A stretch of DNA of 64,000 nt, taken from positions 62,001-126,000 of the forward strand of contig MFYT01000008.1 of the NCBI GenBank assembly GCA_001789205.1, written 5' to 3'. Made by a program: the position numbers and the translations under genes. Source of the stretch: Candidatus Raymondbacteria bacterium RIFOXYA2_FULL_49_16. GTDB lineage: Bacteria; Fibrobacterota; OXYB2-FULL-49-7; XYB2-FULL-49-35. Below, piece after piece: positions 16,737-24,686 of this stretch. The notes beneath the pieces were generated by a model. The model ran no database searches and was not told the origin of the DNA. It saw only the letters and a program-made list of their open reading frames with translations. How positions within the stretch are numbered: position 1 is the first letter of the stretch; every line of letters begins with the position of its first letter.

Positions 16737-17753
16737 ATGGTTGTTATGGCTGAACCAATAATGGAGTCCATTCTCGGTATCGAAATTTCAGAGAATGCGG
16801 TAAAACTGATACAACGGTCCCTGGTGACCCAGACTATCGATGTGGTTCATAGCGAGCCGCTATCACCTGATCTTTCTGCCAAACCCGCATATCTAGCCGA
16901 AGTATTCAGGAAGATATTAAAGCAATATAGACGGCAATTGAAAACCAAAAACGCCGTTGTTTCCATTCCTTCATACATGTCTTTTGTTTCCATTGTTCCT
17001 ATCGATCCCGAGGATTCGGATATCGACAGCCAGGTAGAATGGGAAATCGAACAACAGAGCGTTGGAAAACCCGGCAATTCCCTTAATTTTGATTATACGG
17101 AACTTACTGATTACCAGCCGGTTTCAATAGGGGAAGGTCCGAATGCAGGAGATTCTGATGCTGAAAATATTGGAGCCGTTCAGGAGAAAGCATCGCACAA
17201 ATACTATTTAGCGGCAGGCGCCTCGCGAGAAAGAATCGAAGCAATTACCAATGCCTTGAAAAAAGCCAAAGTGCGGCCATTGATCATGGATGTGGATATT
17301 TTAGCGCTGGCCAATGTTTTTGAATTCTCCTATCCGGAAGATCAATTGGAGTTTATCGGCATTATCCATGTTTCAGCCGATAAGGTGTCAGCAATTCTCG
17401 TGAGAAACGGCACTTATGTGGACAGCTTTATCAGGGTCGTGCTTAATCAAGGCGACATTGCCGGTCTGAAAAAACTCGGTCAATCTATTCAACGTGAATT
17501 TGAGAATCGCGCGTCAAAATCAATCGGTGGGGGAGTGGTAAAGAAAATTATGCTCGCTGGGGAGAATGTTTTGAATGCCGGTTATCGTGAGGCCTTGAGT
17601 TCAGGTTTTTCCAAACCTGTGGAGGTCTTGGATCCTTTCAGACGGATCACCATCCAGGCAAAAATTGAAAAGAATGTTAGTCAGCTCGGTCCTGCATTTG
17701 CCGTCGTTGTCGGCCTTACCCTCCGAACACCAGACGGGGCTGGCGATGATTAA
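16737..17753 (+). CDS. Type IV pilus assembly protein PilM-like
   Basis: Actin-like (ASKHA fold) cytoplasmic protein of the pilus alignment complex, 338 residues. The phosphate-1-type strand (SILGIEISENAVKLIQ), the segment VVSIPSYMSFVSIVPI, a DSQVEWEIEQ helix and LIMDVDILALANVF match PilM. An acidic, Ala/Glu-rich loop at about residues 130-150 is an insertion. An ATG at 16746 is an alternative start. The PilN-like gene overlaps its end by 8 bases, the normal pilM-pilN order. No pilO, pilP or pilQ follows. Confidence 0.82.
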   Translation: MVVMAEPIMESILGIEISENAVKLIQRSLVTQTIDVVHSEPLSPDLSAKPAYLAEVFRKILKQYRRQLKTKNAVVSIPSYMSFVSIVPIDPEDSDIDSQVEWEIEQQSVGKPGNSLNFDYTELTDYQPVSIGEGPNAGDSDAENIGAVQEKASHKYYLAAGASRERIEAITNALKKAKVRPLIMDVDILALANVFEFSYPEDQLEFIGIIHVSADKVSAILVRNGTYVDSFIRVVLNQGDIAGLKKLGQSIQREFENRASKSIGGGVVKKIMLAGENVLNAGYREALSSGFSKPVEVLDPFRRITIQAKIEKNVSQLGPAFAVVVGLTLRTPDGAGDD

Positions 17754-18654
17754 AATAAACCTGCTCCATACAAAAGTTCACGACAGGCGGAAACGACGTT
17801 TTCCTATAAAGGTCTTTCTTGCCCTTGCTTTGTTTATTGCCGCTGGATATGCGTTATTTCAGGCCAACCATATTTATTCTGAGAAAAAAGGAATGAAGGT
17901 GGTCAAACGCCAACGCATTGTCAATCTGAAACGCGATTGTACTCCGTTTGATGTTGTCGAGGAAACTGTGGATGACATTCATGGCGGACGATTTAAAGTT
18001 AAAAACCTTAATCGTCTGAGTTCACCGGCGCACTTATCAGTCAATGAGAAAAAATTATACGAACGATTATACGTCAATACTGTTTTTGATGCGTTGAATT
18101 CTGCGATAAAGCCTGGGATGGGGTTTAATACAATTTCTATAGACAATTACGGTAATTTATTTGTCTATGGTATCACCAAAACCAGGGAAGAAGCCGAGGC
18201 GTTCCGTGCAGATCTTGAAAAGCAGGAATGTATCCTAAACGTTGAGGAACTCCAGTTTAAGGATGTTTTTAGGGAAGACCGGCTCCTGTTTGCCCTGAAG
18301 GGTTTTCTCAGCTACAACGTCATTGAAAAATATTACGAGGATGATACGTGGGAAAAGAAGGAAGTAATCAGTGCTAGCAAGAAAACAGTTCTCGAAAACG
18401 TTATCGTTGTGGGACAAGGTGAGGGCGTTTCCCGATTCCGAAACATTGAATGGGGTGATTTCGAAGAATATGGCACTGATAAAAAGCATACTGTCCGCTT
18501 TCAAATAGAGTCGGCCTATCCCGCTCTCATGGGGTTTATCAAGCATCTGTATCGAGTTAACTACCAAGTCGGGTATTCCCAGATAAATCTTACTTCAGTT
18601 GGGAACCAGAAAATTCTTGCTGCCATTGAAATGTATATTTATTCGAAAAATTGA
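17746..18654 (+). CDS. PilN/PilO-like inner-membrane protein
   Basis: 302 residues. It starts MIKINLLHTK, the short cytoplasmic PilN peptide that docks on PilM, followed by a basic stretch and one membrane helix (VFLALALFIAAGYALF, about 26-42) and a periplasmic domain. It is about 100 residues longer than PilN. The last 70 residues (VRFQIESAYPALMGFIKHLY, then a strand pattern) resemble the ferredoxin-like end of PilO. So it may combine both roles; that is inference from pattern only. It overlaps pilM by 8 bases and is followed 1 base later by rsmD. Confidence 0.65.
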   Translation: MIKINLLHTKVHDRRKRRFPIKVFLALALFIAAGYALFQANHIYSEKKGMKVVKRQRIVNLKRDCTPFDVVEETVDDIHGGRFKVKNLNRLSSPAHLSVNEKKLYERLYVNTVFDALNSAIKPGMGFNTISIDNYGNLFVYGITKTREEAEAFRADLEKQECILNVEELQFKDVFREDRLLFALKGFLSYNVIEKYYEDDTWEKKEVISASKKTVLENVIVVGQGEGVSRFRNIEWGDFEEYGTDKKHTVRFQIESAYPALMGFIKHLYRVNYQVGYSQINLTSVGNQKILAAIEMYIYSKN

Positions 18655-18655
18655 C

Positions 18656-19204
18656 ATGGATGTCCGAATATCCGGTGGCTTTCTGAAAGGGCGGCGAATC
18701 ACTGGAGGACCAAGCGGCCCATTCCGTCCGACTACCGACAGAAATAGGCAGATGGTATTCAATATTTTGGGAACAGATGTTTCTAACAGCAGTTTTTTAG
18801 ATCTTTATTCCGGATCTGGTGCTGTTGGGCTCGAGGCGCTAAGCAGAGGAGCCGGACATGTCACTTTTATCGACAATGATTTCGGTGCGGTTCGTTGTCT
18901 CGAACAATGCATATACGCATTGGGTCAGTCAAAATCATGCCGCATTATATGTGATGATGCCGCTGTTTTATCAAAGCTATCCGGACTACCGAACGTGTAT
19001 TCCCTCATTTTCCTCGATCCGCCTTATGACTTTTTTCCTGTTCCCAATATGCTGCAAATAAGCGAACTTCTGTCTCCAGGCGGCATCCTTATCTTTGAAC
19101 ATGCTTCGCGCCATAAACCAAAGGGCGTCCCTAATCTTTCCTTACTGTTTGAACGGAATGCGGGGGAATCAATGTTCACTTTTTTTAGAAAGGACGCATC
19201 ATGA
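18656..19204 (+). CDS. rsmD: 16S rRNA (guanine-966-N2)-methyltransferase
   Basis: SAM-dependent methyltransferase of the small ribosomal subunit RNA, 182 residues. It has the RsmD N-terminus (RISGGFLKGRRI, then RPTTDRNRQMVFNIL), SAM motif I FLDLYSGSGAVGLEALSRG and the catalytic motif IV DPPY. The start at 18656 lies directly after the preceding stop. Its TGA overlaps the coaD ATG (ATGA), the classic rsmD-coaD pair found in many bacteria. Confidence 0.95.
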   Translation: MDVRISGGFLKGRRITGGPSGPFRPTTDRNRQMVFNILGTDVSNSSFLDLYSGSGAVGLEALSRGAGHVTFIDNDFGAVRCLEQCIYALGQSKSCRIICDDAAVLSKLSGLPNVYSLIFLDPPYDFFPVPNMLQISELLSPGGILIFEHASRHKPKGVPNLSLLFERNAGESMFTFFRKDAS

Positions 19205-19689
19205 CTAAACGGATTATATACCCGGGTACGTTTGATCCCGTAACCAACGGCCATCTCGACATCGTAGATCGCGCGTTGGATATGTTCGGATCACTTGAGA
19301 TAGCTGTCGGAGAAAACCCTTCAAAAACAACATTGTTTTCACAAGCGGAACGGGTTGCGCTTCTTGCTGACAGTCTTGGCGATAGAAAAAACATTCAAAT
19401 CCGCCAATTTAGCGGATTGCTTGTCGATTATGCCGGAGCGCATGAACATGCGATCCTCATACGGGGATTGCGTGCAGTATCGGATTTTGAATACGAGCTG
19501 CAAATGGCTATGATGAACAGACGGCTGAATCCACTCGTTGAGACTATTTTTTTAATGCCTAATTATCGTCACATTTTTCTTAGTTCATCCATTATTAAGG
19601 ACGTAGCCCGTCACAAGGGCGATATTTCTCCGTTTGTTCCTGAGAAGGTAAACCAAGCACTACGGAATAAATTTCAAGAAGGCGCTTGA
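19201..19689 (+). CDS. coaD: Phosphopantetheine adenylyltransferase
   Basis: Fourth step of coenzyme A synthesis: transfers AMP from ATP to 4'-phosphopantetheine. 162 residues, normal. The nucleotidyltransferase motif YPGTFDPVTNGHLDIVDRA carries the TxGH-like (T/NGH) signature, and the substrate-binding RGLRAVSDFEYELQMAMMN and C-terminal HIFLSSSIIKDVA are intact. Start overlaps rsmD stop by 4 bases. Confidence 0.97.
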   Translation: MTKRIIYPGTFDPVTNGHLDIVDRALDMFGSLEIAVGENPSKTTLFSQAERVALLADSLGDRKNIQIRQFSGLLVDYAGAHEHAILIRGLRAVSDFEYELQMAMMNRRLNPLVETIFLMPNYRHIFLSSSIIKDVARHKGDISPFVPEKVNQALRNKFQEGA

Positions 19690-19701
19690 ATATATTTCCC
19701 A

Positions 19702-20505
19702 ATGGATAATTTCAATGTCTTTTCCATGAAAAAACAGGCCCCTGGGACTATCGGGATTATCGCGGTATGTGCTGCCATTTTTTTAATCCAAATAGTATTC
19801 CAAGGCATGGGAAGCAATATCATAGTCGAGGTTATGGCGCTTCATCCCGTATTTTATGCTTCTCGTTTCTACCAGTTGCTGAGCTATGGGTTTGTTCATT
19901 CGGGCTTCCTGCATTTTGGTTTTAATATGATTGTCCTGCTTTTCGTGGGATCGGGGATTGAAGCGGTAATCGGTACCAGGAAATTTCTTGTATTTTATTT
20001 GTTTTTAATCGTAATGTGCGGAATAGTGACATTGGTGTATTTCACGATTTCTCCATGGCCACTTCACACTGTCTTGGGAAGCTCCGGAGCCCTGTGCGCC
20101 CTTCTGATGATTTATTGGAGTCTTAACCCCCTTGCATCTGTTCTATTATTTTTTATCATTCCTATGCCTATACGGTATTTCATGTTCTCGATTATCGCCT
20201 TTGATTGTGTTGGAACCATCATTCCGATAAAAACGGGTCTTGCCCATGTAACGCATCTCGCCGGGTATGCGTGTGGCGCTGCATTTGTAAAACGCCAGTT
20301 TTTTATCAACACAATGAGCCGGTTGTTTCGAAGAGGCGTTCATCAAGACAGCAGAGGGCGCATTATACACGGGCAATTCGATAAAAAGCGGCATTATACG
20401 GAGACCATAGATCCAATCCTTGAAAAGATTAGCCGGGAGGGAATTGAAAGTTTGAACAGAAGGGAACAGGAAATTCTAGAGAAGGCCGGCAAAAAAAAAG
20501 AGTGA
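19702..20505 (+). CDS. Rhomboid family intramembrane serine protease
   Basis: 267 residues with six or more membrane helices. The catalytic serine is S128 in VLGSSGALCALL and the partner histidine H185 in HVTHLAGYACG. The HSGFLHFGFNMIVL segment (about 66-80) is the conserved HxxxN loop. After the last helix, about 60 cytoplasmic residues end with a helical ISREGIESLNRREQEILEKA motif that is common in rhomboids of FCB bacteria. Substrates are unknown. rdgB starts 4 bases downstream. Confidence 0.92.
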   Translation: MDNFNVFSMKKQAPGTIGIIAVCAAIFLIQIVFQGMGSNIIVEVMALHPVFYASRFYQLLSYGFVHSGFLHFGFNMIVLLFVGSGIEAVIGTRKFLVFYLFLIVMCGIVTLVYFTISPWPLHTVLGSSGALCALLMIYWSLNPLASVLLFFIIPMPIRYFMFSIIAFDCVGTIIPIKTGLAHVTHLAGYACGAAFVKRQFFINTMSRLFRRGVHQDSRGRIIHGQFDKKRHYTETIDPILEKISREGIESLNRREQEILEKAGKKKE

Positions 20506-20509
20506 GTGC

Positions 20510-21109
20510 ATGTATAAGAATACTATTATTATAGCTACAAGAAACAATAATAAGGTCACCGAAATCAAGGAAATTTATTCAAAACTGCCATATGAATTTA
20601 CATCAATCGAGGCCTTCCCAGGCATGCCGGAGATCGTTGAAGATGCTGACACCTTTGAAGGTAATGCGCTAAAAAAAGCGTTGGCAGTCTTAAATTTTAT
20701 TAGAGAATTCCCCGTGCTGGCGGACGATTCGGGACTTGAGGTCGACGCTTTAAATGGAGCTCCAGGGGTCTTCTCTTCTCGTTTCAGCGGAGGTTCCTCT
20801 CGTAATAATAATCTGATGCTTCTTGAAAAAATGAAAAGCGTGCTCTGGGAAATGCGGACCGCCCGTTTTAGATGTGCCGCAGTTTTTATAGTACCGGGTA
20901 GAAAACCCACGATCTCACACGGTACAATTGAAGGAAGAATCGGTTTTGAAGAACGAGGGGAAGGAGGGTTCGGGTACGATCCCCTTTTTATACCCATAGA
21001 CAGCGAAAAAACGTTAGCTCAAATGTCTTCCCTTGAGAAAAACCGGCAAAGCCACCGCTTTAAAGCGTTCACGAAATTGAGAAGCGCGATATTTGCAGAG
21101 GGTGCTTGA
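20510..21109 (+). CDS. rdgB: XTP/dITP diphosphatase (HAM1/RdgB)
   Basis: Cleans the nucleotide pool by hydrolysing dITP, XTP and related non-canonical nucleotides to monophosphates. 199 residues, normal length. Motifs: IATRNNNKVTEIKEI (N-terminal SHR-like nucleotide site with TRN), FEGNALKKA, FPVLADDSGLEVDAL (metal-binding Asp pair), GAPGVFSSRFSG, GFGYDPLFIP and SHRFKAF. The tRNA-Arg gene starts 42 bases after its stop with no promoter visible between them, so read-through transcription is possible. Confidence 0.96.
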   Translation: MYKNTIIIATRNNNKVTEIKEIYSKLPYEFTSIEAFPGMPEIVEDADTFEGNALKKALAVLNFIREFPVLADDSGLEVDALNGAPGVFSSRFSGGSSRNNNLMLLEKMKSVLWEMRTARFRCAAVFIVPGRKPTISHGTIEGRIGFEERGEGGFGYDPLFIPIDSEKTLAQMSSLEKNRQSHRFKAFTKLRSAIFAEGA

Positions 21110-21151
21110 ATCTGACTTTGTTCATTATTATCTTTATGGCGTTATAAAATT

Positions 21152-21225
<74 letters not shown>

Positions 21226-21245
21226 TTTTTATCTTACCTATTTGG

Positions 21246-21740
21246 CTATTTTCCGATAGGCGAGTCGCTGGGACGGTACATTCCATGTTGCTCTTCTGAT
21301 TTCTCCCGATCCACGTTCTCCTCAAGACCTTCCGTAAAACTTTTATCAATCTGAATCGGCTTGAAATTGGGGTCGGTCATATCAAGAATATATACAGCCT
21401 GGGGATTATCGAGCCAACCTTGGACATCCGCAGCTTCAAAGACATAGTTTGCCTGGCGTTTCCCGGTCTTGTCCATGTTAGCGACCTGATTTTTATCAAC
21501 CCAGCCGACTTTTCCATTGGAAAGCCGGACCTTCATCAGGTTGTCCTCTGTTTCCATGACTTCCATATACTCATCCTTCTTTGCCACATAAATAGGCTTT
21601 TCATAAAGCTGGCGAACCTTGTTCATGAAAATTTTCACGTCGTTCTCTTTTGCAAGAACAATTTGCTCTTTCGCAAAGGACATTGAAAACCACAAACATA
21701 CGATCGTTATTCCAAGAACAATTCTAAGATAAGCACACAT
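21246..21740 (-). CDS. Secreted SH3-like domain protein
   Basis: 164 residues with a signal peptide (about 1-23, ending FAKEQ). Residues 35-85 read as a bacterial SH3-like barrel: IYVAKKDEYMEVMETEDN, then LMKVRLSNGKVGWVDKNQVA, where GKVGWV is the characteristic strand. The C-terminal 60 residues are polar and acidic. Such proteins are periplasmic or cell-wall linked and bind peptides or murein; the partner here is unknown. Convergent with tRNA-Arg. A TATATT element lies 39 bases upstream. Confidence 0.72.
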   Translation of the reverse strand: MCAYLRIVLGITIVCLWFSMSFAKEQIVLAKENDVKIFMNKVRQLYEKPIYVAKKDEYMEVMETEDNLMKVRLSNGKVGWVDKNQVANMDKTGKRQANYVFEAADVQGWLDNPQAVYILDMTDPNFKPIQIDKSFTEGLEENVDREKSEEQHGMYRPSDSPIGK

Positions 21741-21778
21741 ATCCAGACTCCTAATAGAAATGTTATTTCAGCCAAATC

Positions 21779-21785
21779 AATATAG
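21779..21785 (-). promoter_or_regulatory. Putative -10 element (CTATATT) of the SH3-like gene
   Basis: CTATATT on the minus strand, 39 bases upstream of the start; the same 7-mer precedes the EF-G-like and FapA genes. The rest of the 242-base gap to the next gene is AT-rich and shows no other clear feature. Confidence 0.35.
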
Positions 21786-21982
21786 TACGCTATGTATAAT
21801 TATAAAAAAAATACTTAAAAAAAGCAAGTTTCCTGGTGTGGATAGGATTTTCCAAGCAGTCGAAAGGCATATAAACCATTGACTTTAAATAGTGTTATGT
21901 TTTATTTATACCTTTAAAGCATCGACATTCTTTATTGCAGAATTTTAAAGAATTGTTGTAAGATAACAGAAAGGGGTTGTTT

Positions 21983-23332
21983 GTGGTAAATAGAATGTAT
22001 TCATTTCTCATTACCCTTGCAGTTGTAACCAGTATCCTATACGCTACGGAAAGCCGTATTGAGAGCATGGGTAAGCGTGACATCTTTTTTAGGGATGATA
22101 TGCAAGTGTTTAAAAATCCTGCGACTATTGGTATCTTCGGAAATTTTGTCATGGGGACCATGGGATTTGTCAACGATGCAATCGACACCTCGATTGTTCC
22201 AGAACGTTCTTTCGACAGCGCCATGGTTTTTGTTGACAGCGACAACGATAGCGTATCTGTCTCTGTTCCCTATACGGTTTATGATACTGTTTACGGAAAA
22301 AGGACCGATGTTCCTACGAACCAATGGTTTGGCGTTGTTTATAATTATCAACTTTCAAAGACATTGGGTGTATTCGGCGGCGCCGCTTTCAATAGAGATA
22401 ACGAACTTGACCTTTTTTACGATAGTTTGCGTACCGTCATTCAGACAGAATGTCTGACCAAGTTGGCTCTTCCGGAAAAAACAGCTTTTCCTGAAGTCAG
22501 AGGGAAAATGGATCTTATGCTAGGAGCTGCCTTGCAGGGACTGAATGTAGGCATTGGATTTTCTAAGGCGTCCCAAGACTTGAAATTTATTTATGATAGT
22601 ACAGAATACGGGTCGGATGTCTCTCTTACCTCTTTGAGCCTTGGCATGGAAACGCAGGCCGGAACGCATAGCATTGAAGCATATGCGCGATTAAGCATGA
22701 TTTCCTATTCGAATTCTACGCCAGATTCTGCTATTGACATGCCGGCGACTACAGATAATTCATTGGAAATTGGGGCTCGGGGATTCATCAAGACTAACTT
22801 AAAGGGAGGTATTGTTTTTGTTCCAGCTTTAACCATCGCGAAGAATGCTTTGTTTAACAGGACATATTCACGGTATTCTGGAGGTGTAGGGATGAATCTC
22901 CGGCTCGATGGAGGATTGTTTTGGGCAGGGTTGGAAGGGGAATATTTTATCAACACGAAAGATAGTACTTCATACGACTCAGCTGCAAATGTTGAACGTT
23001 CAGGGTATGGTGCGCACTTCAATTTTGGCATTGAAAAATCACTGATCTGGAAATGGCTTATCGTACGGGTGGGTGGAAGCAAATATATCGGCATACGGAC
23101 AACCAAATCCGCTGGAAATTCACTACGCGAATGGGTCGAAAATACTGCGGATGATGGCAGTAGTGATGATGTCCTTGGTTTTGGTATTGGGTTGAATTAC
23201 CAGAGTCGGCTCAGGTTCGATATAACATTGAACGAGGCTCTGCCATACTTTAATCCATTCAGCAATGGGCTTCAAAATTCGACGAATGGTGCTCATATGG
23301 TCCTTCGAATTTCATCAACCTTTAGTCTGTAA
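21983..23332 (+). CDS. Outer-membrane beta-barrel-like protein, first of a tandem paralogous pair
   Basis: Unnamed family. The GTG at 21983 is preferred: AAAGGGG ends 6 bases before it, whereas the TTG at 21977 directly abuts that site and the ATG at 21995 lies 18 bases away. A signal peptide follows (core FLITLAVVTSILYA). The mature N-terminus ESRIESMG and the later KNPAT motif recur in the neighbouring paralogue (TEARIESMG, KNPAT). The rest is alternating strands with many Gly and aromatic residues, ending in VLRISSTFSL, a barrel-type C-terminus. 449 residues. Function unknown; the NPA motif near the start recalls FadL/PorV-like barrels, which is weak evidence. Confidence 0.7.
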   Translation: MVNRMYSFLITLAVVTSILYATESRIESMGKRDIFFRDDMQVFKNPATIGIFGNFVMGTMGFVNDAIDTSIVPERSFDSAMVFVDSDNDSVSVSVPYTVYDTVYGKRTDVPTNQWFGVVYNYQLSKTLGVFGGAAFNRDNELDLFYDSLRTVIQTECLTKLALPEKTAFPEVRGKMDLMLGAALQGLNVGIGFSKASQDLKFIYDSTEYGSDVSLTSLSLGMETQAGTHSIEAYARLSMISYSNSTPDSAIDMPATTDNSLEIGARGFIKTNLKGGIVFVPALTIAKNALFNRTYSRYSGGVGMNLRLDGGLFWAGLEGEYFINTKDSTSYDSAANVERSGYGAHFNFGIEKSLIWKWLIVRVGGSKYIGIRTTKSAGNSLREWVENTADDGSSDDVLGFGIGLNYQSRLRFDITLNEALPYFNPFSNGLQNSTNGAHMVLRISSTFSL

Positions 23333-23346
23333 TAGGGGAGGCTATC

Positions 23347-24600
23347 ATGAAATTTATATCGGTAATAAGCATAATTGTCGTCCTCGCCAGTACAAGCTTT
23401 GGGACGGAAGCACGTATTGAATCCATGGGAAACACACCTGATTTCATCAAAGATGAGGTTTCCGCTATCAAGAACCCGGCAACAACTTTCGGGTTCGGCA
23501 ACACACTTTTAGGATCACTTGGAAAAGAAACCAAACTTGGTGATAGCTGGGTTCGCAAGGAACAGTGGTTTGGGGGATGGGCGATATATCCTATTTCTCC
23601 GACCATGAAATTGAGTGTTGGGGCCACTTTAAATAAGCCATTCGAAACAACACAACAATATGAAGCGGTGAGCGAAAGCGGTTTTTTTACTGTTTTTGAT
23701 AAGTGGAACTACAGTCCAACAAGCACTCGGGTAAATTTTCTTGATGTGCTTGGAATGGGGACACCCTATGGTAATGTTTATATGTTTGCTGGTGTTTCCA
23801 TCAAGGACATGATTAGTCTCGCCCTTGGAGGACGCTATGCAGGGTATAAACAGGAGAGTAATGATGAAAACAAGTATATATCAATTCAGGGGGGGAATCT
23901 AGGCCTTGTCTACAATATTCTCAATCAGCATCAGTTTGAAGCTTCGATTAATGTTGACCGTTTTGTATTTGAGGGCAAGGACGAGTCAACATCCCCTGAA
24001 ATTTCAGTATCTTCGTCCGATTTAAACTTTGATATAAACGCTCGTTTGTTTTGGACAATGTCGAGGATGAATTCTGTGGTTCCAATGTTCAGCTTCAAAA
24101 CTACCAATATTCTTGGTATAAGCACTTCCGATGTTGGTGGGGGAATTGGATTCAATCGGACTCTTTATAAAGGCCTCATTTGGGTTGGCGGCAAATACTT
24201 GTATTACTCAGCAGAATTTCCCGAACGTATTGGCGGAGAGGCTATTTACTCTCCGAGTACAAACCAAAGCCTTGTAGAAAACACAAAAGAAAGTTCTCAT
24301 AAGATCATTGCCAGCTTTGGCGTTGAGAAGAAAATGCTTTGGGATTGGTTTACCATTCGAGTCGGCGGCAATAAAGTCTTTGAATATTTGACTAAAACCG
24401 ATAAATCAGATAGAATTCTTGAAAAAGGTTTGTTCGAGAGGGATGTTGATGCCGTAGCCTGGGGCGTTGCTTTGGGCACCAAGGATGATGCGCTAAGGTT
24501 TGATATCACCGTAAGCGAAGAGTTCCCTTATAGTAATATTTTTGCAGGGGGAGACGAAGGCATTATGCTGGTTAGAATTTCAGCAGCTTTGAAATTCTGA
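23347..24600 (+). CDS. Outer-membrane beta-barrel-like protein, second of a tandem paralogous pair
   Basis: 417 residues with a signal peptide (FISVISIIVVLASTSFG). It shares with its neighbour the mature start (ARIESMG), the KNPAT motif, a QWFG segment, a late W-W/F-x-I/V-RVGG-x-K motif (LWDWFTIRVGGNKVFEY here, IWKWLIVRVGGSKYIGI there) and a closing RFDIT strand. The ATG follows a good site, AGGGGAGG, with 14 bases between genes. Ends LRISAALKF, a typical barrel terminus. The two genes clearly arose by duplication and are co-transcribed up to the hairpin terminator at 24637. Function unknown. Confidence 0.72.
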   Translation: MKFISVISIIVVLASTSFGTEARIESMGNTPDFIKDEVSAIKNPATTFGFGNTLLGSLGKETKLGDSWVRKEQWFGGWAIYPISPTMKLSVGATLNKPFETTQQYEAVSESGFFTVFDKWNYSPTSTRVNFLDVLGMGTPYGNVYMFAGVSIKDMISLALGGRYAGYKQESNDENKYISIQGGNLGLVYNILNQHQFEASINVDRFVFEGKDESTSPEISVSSSDLNFDINARLFWTMSRMNSVVPMFSFKTTNILGISTSDVGGGIGFNRTLYKGLIWVGGKYLYYSAEFPERIGGEAIYSPSTNQSLVENTKESSHKIIASFGVEKKMLWDWFTIRVGGNKVFEYLTKTDKSDRILEKGLFERDVDAVAWGVALGTKDDALRFDITVSEEFPYSNIFAGGDEGIMLVRISAALKF

Positions 24601-24629
24601 AATAGAAATAAGCTAAAATAATTTATATA

Positions 24630-24664
24630 AAAAAAAACGGCGATGCATATACATCGCCGTTTTT
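24630..24664 (+). terminator. Rho-independent terminator, bidirectional
   Basis: Perfect 9-bp stem ACGGCGATG / CATCGCCGT around a 6-base loop, preceded by a run of A and followed by a run of T. The A run makes it work on both strands, serving the barrel pair (+) and the convergent EF-G-like gene (-). Confidence 0.92.
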
Positions 24665-24686
24665 AATTTAAATAATCTAGAAACAG

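Noticed and set aside
17376-17383. GCCGATAA, resembling a sigma-28 -10 element
   Set aside because: Inside the pilM-like coding region and the base positions 15 upstream read CGGC rather than TAAA.
21143-21148. TATAAA before tRNA-Arg as a -10 box
   Set aside because: It ends 3 bases before the mature tRNA, so transcription would start inside the tRNA.
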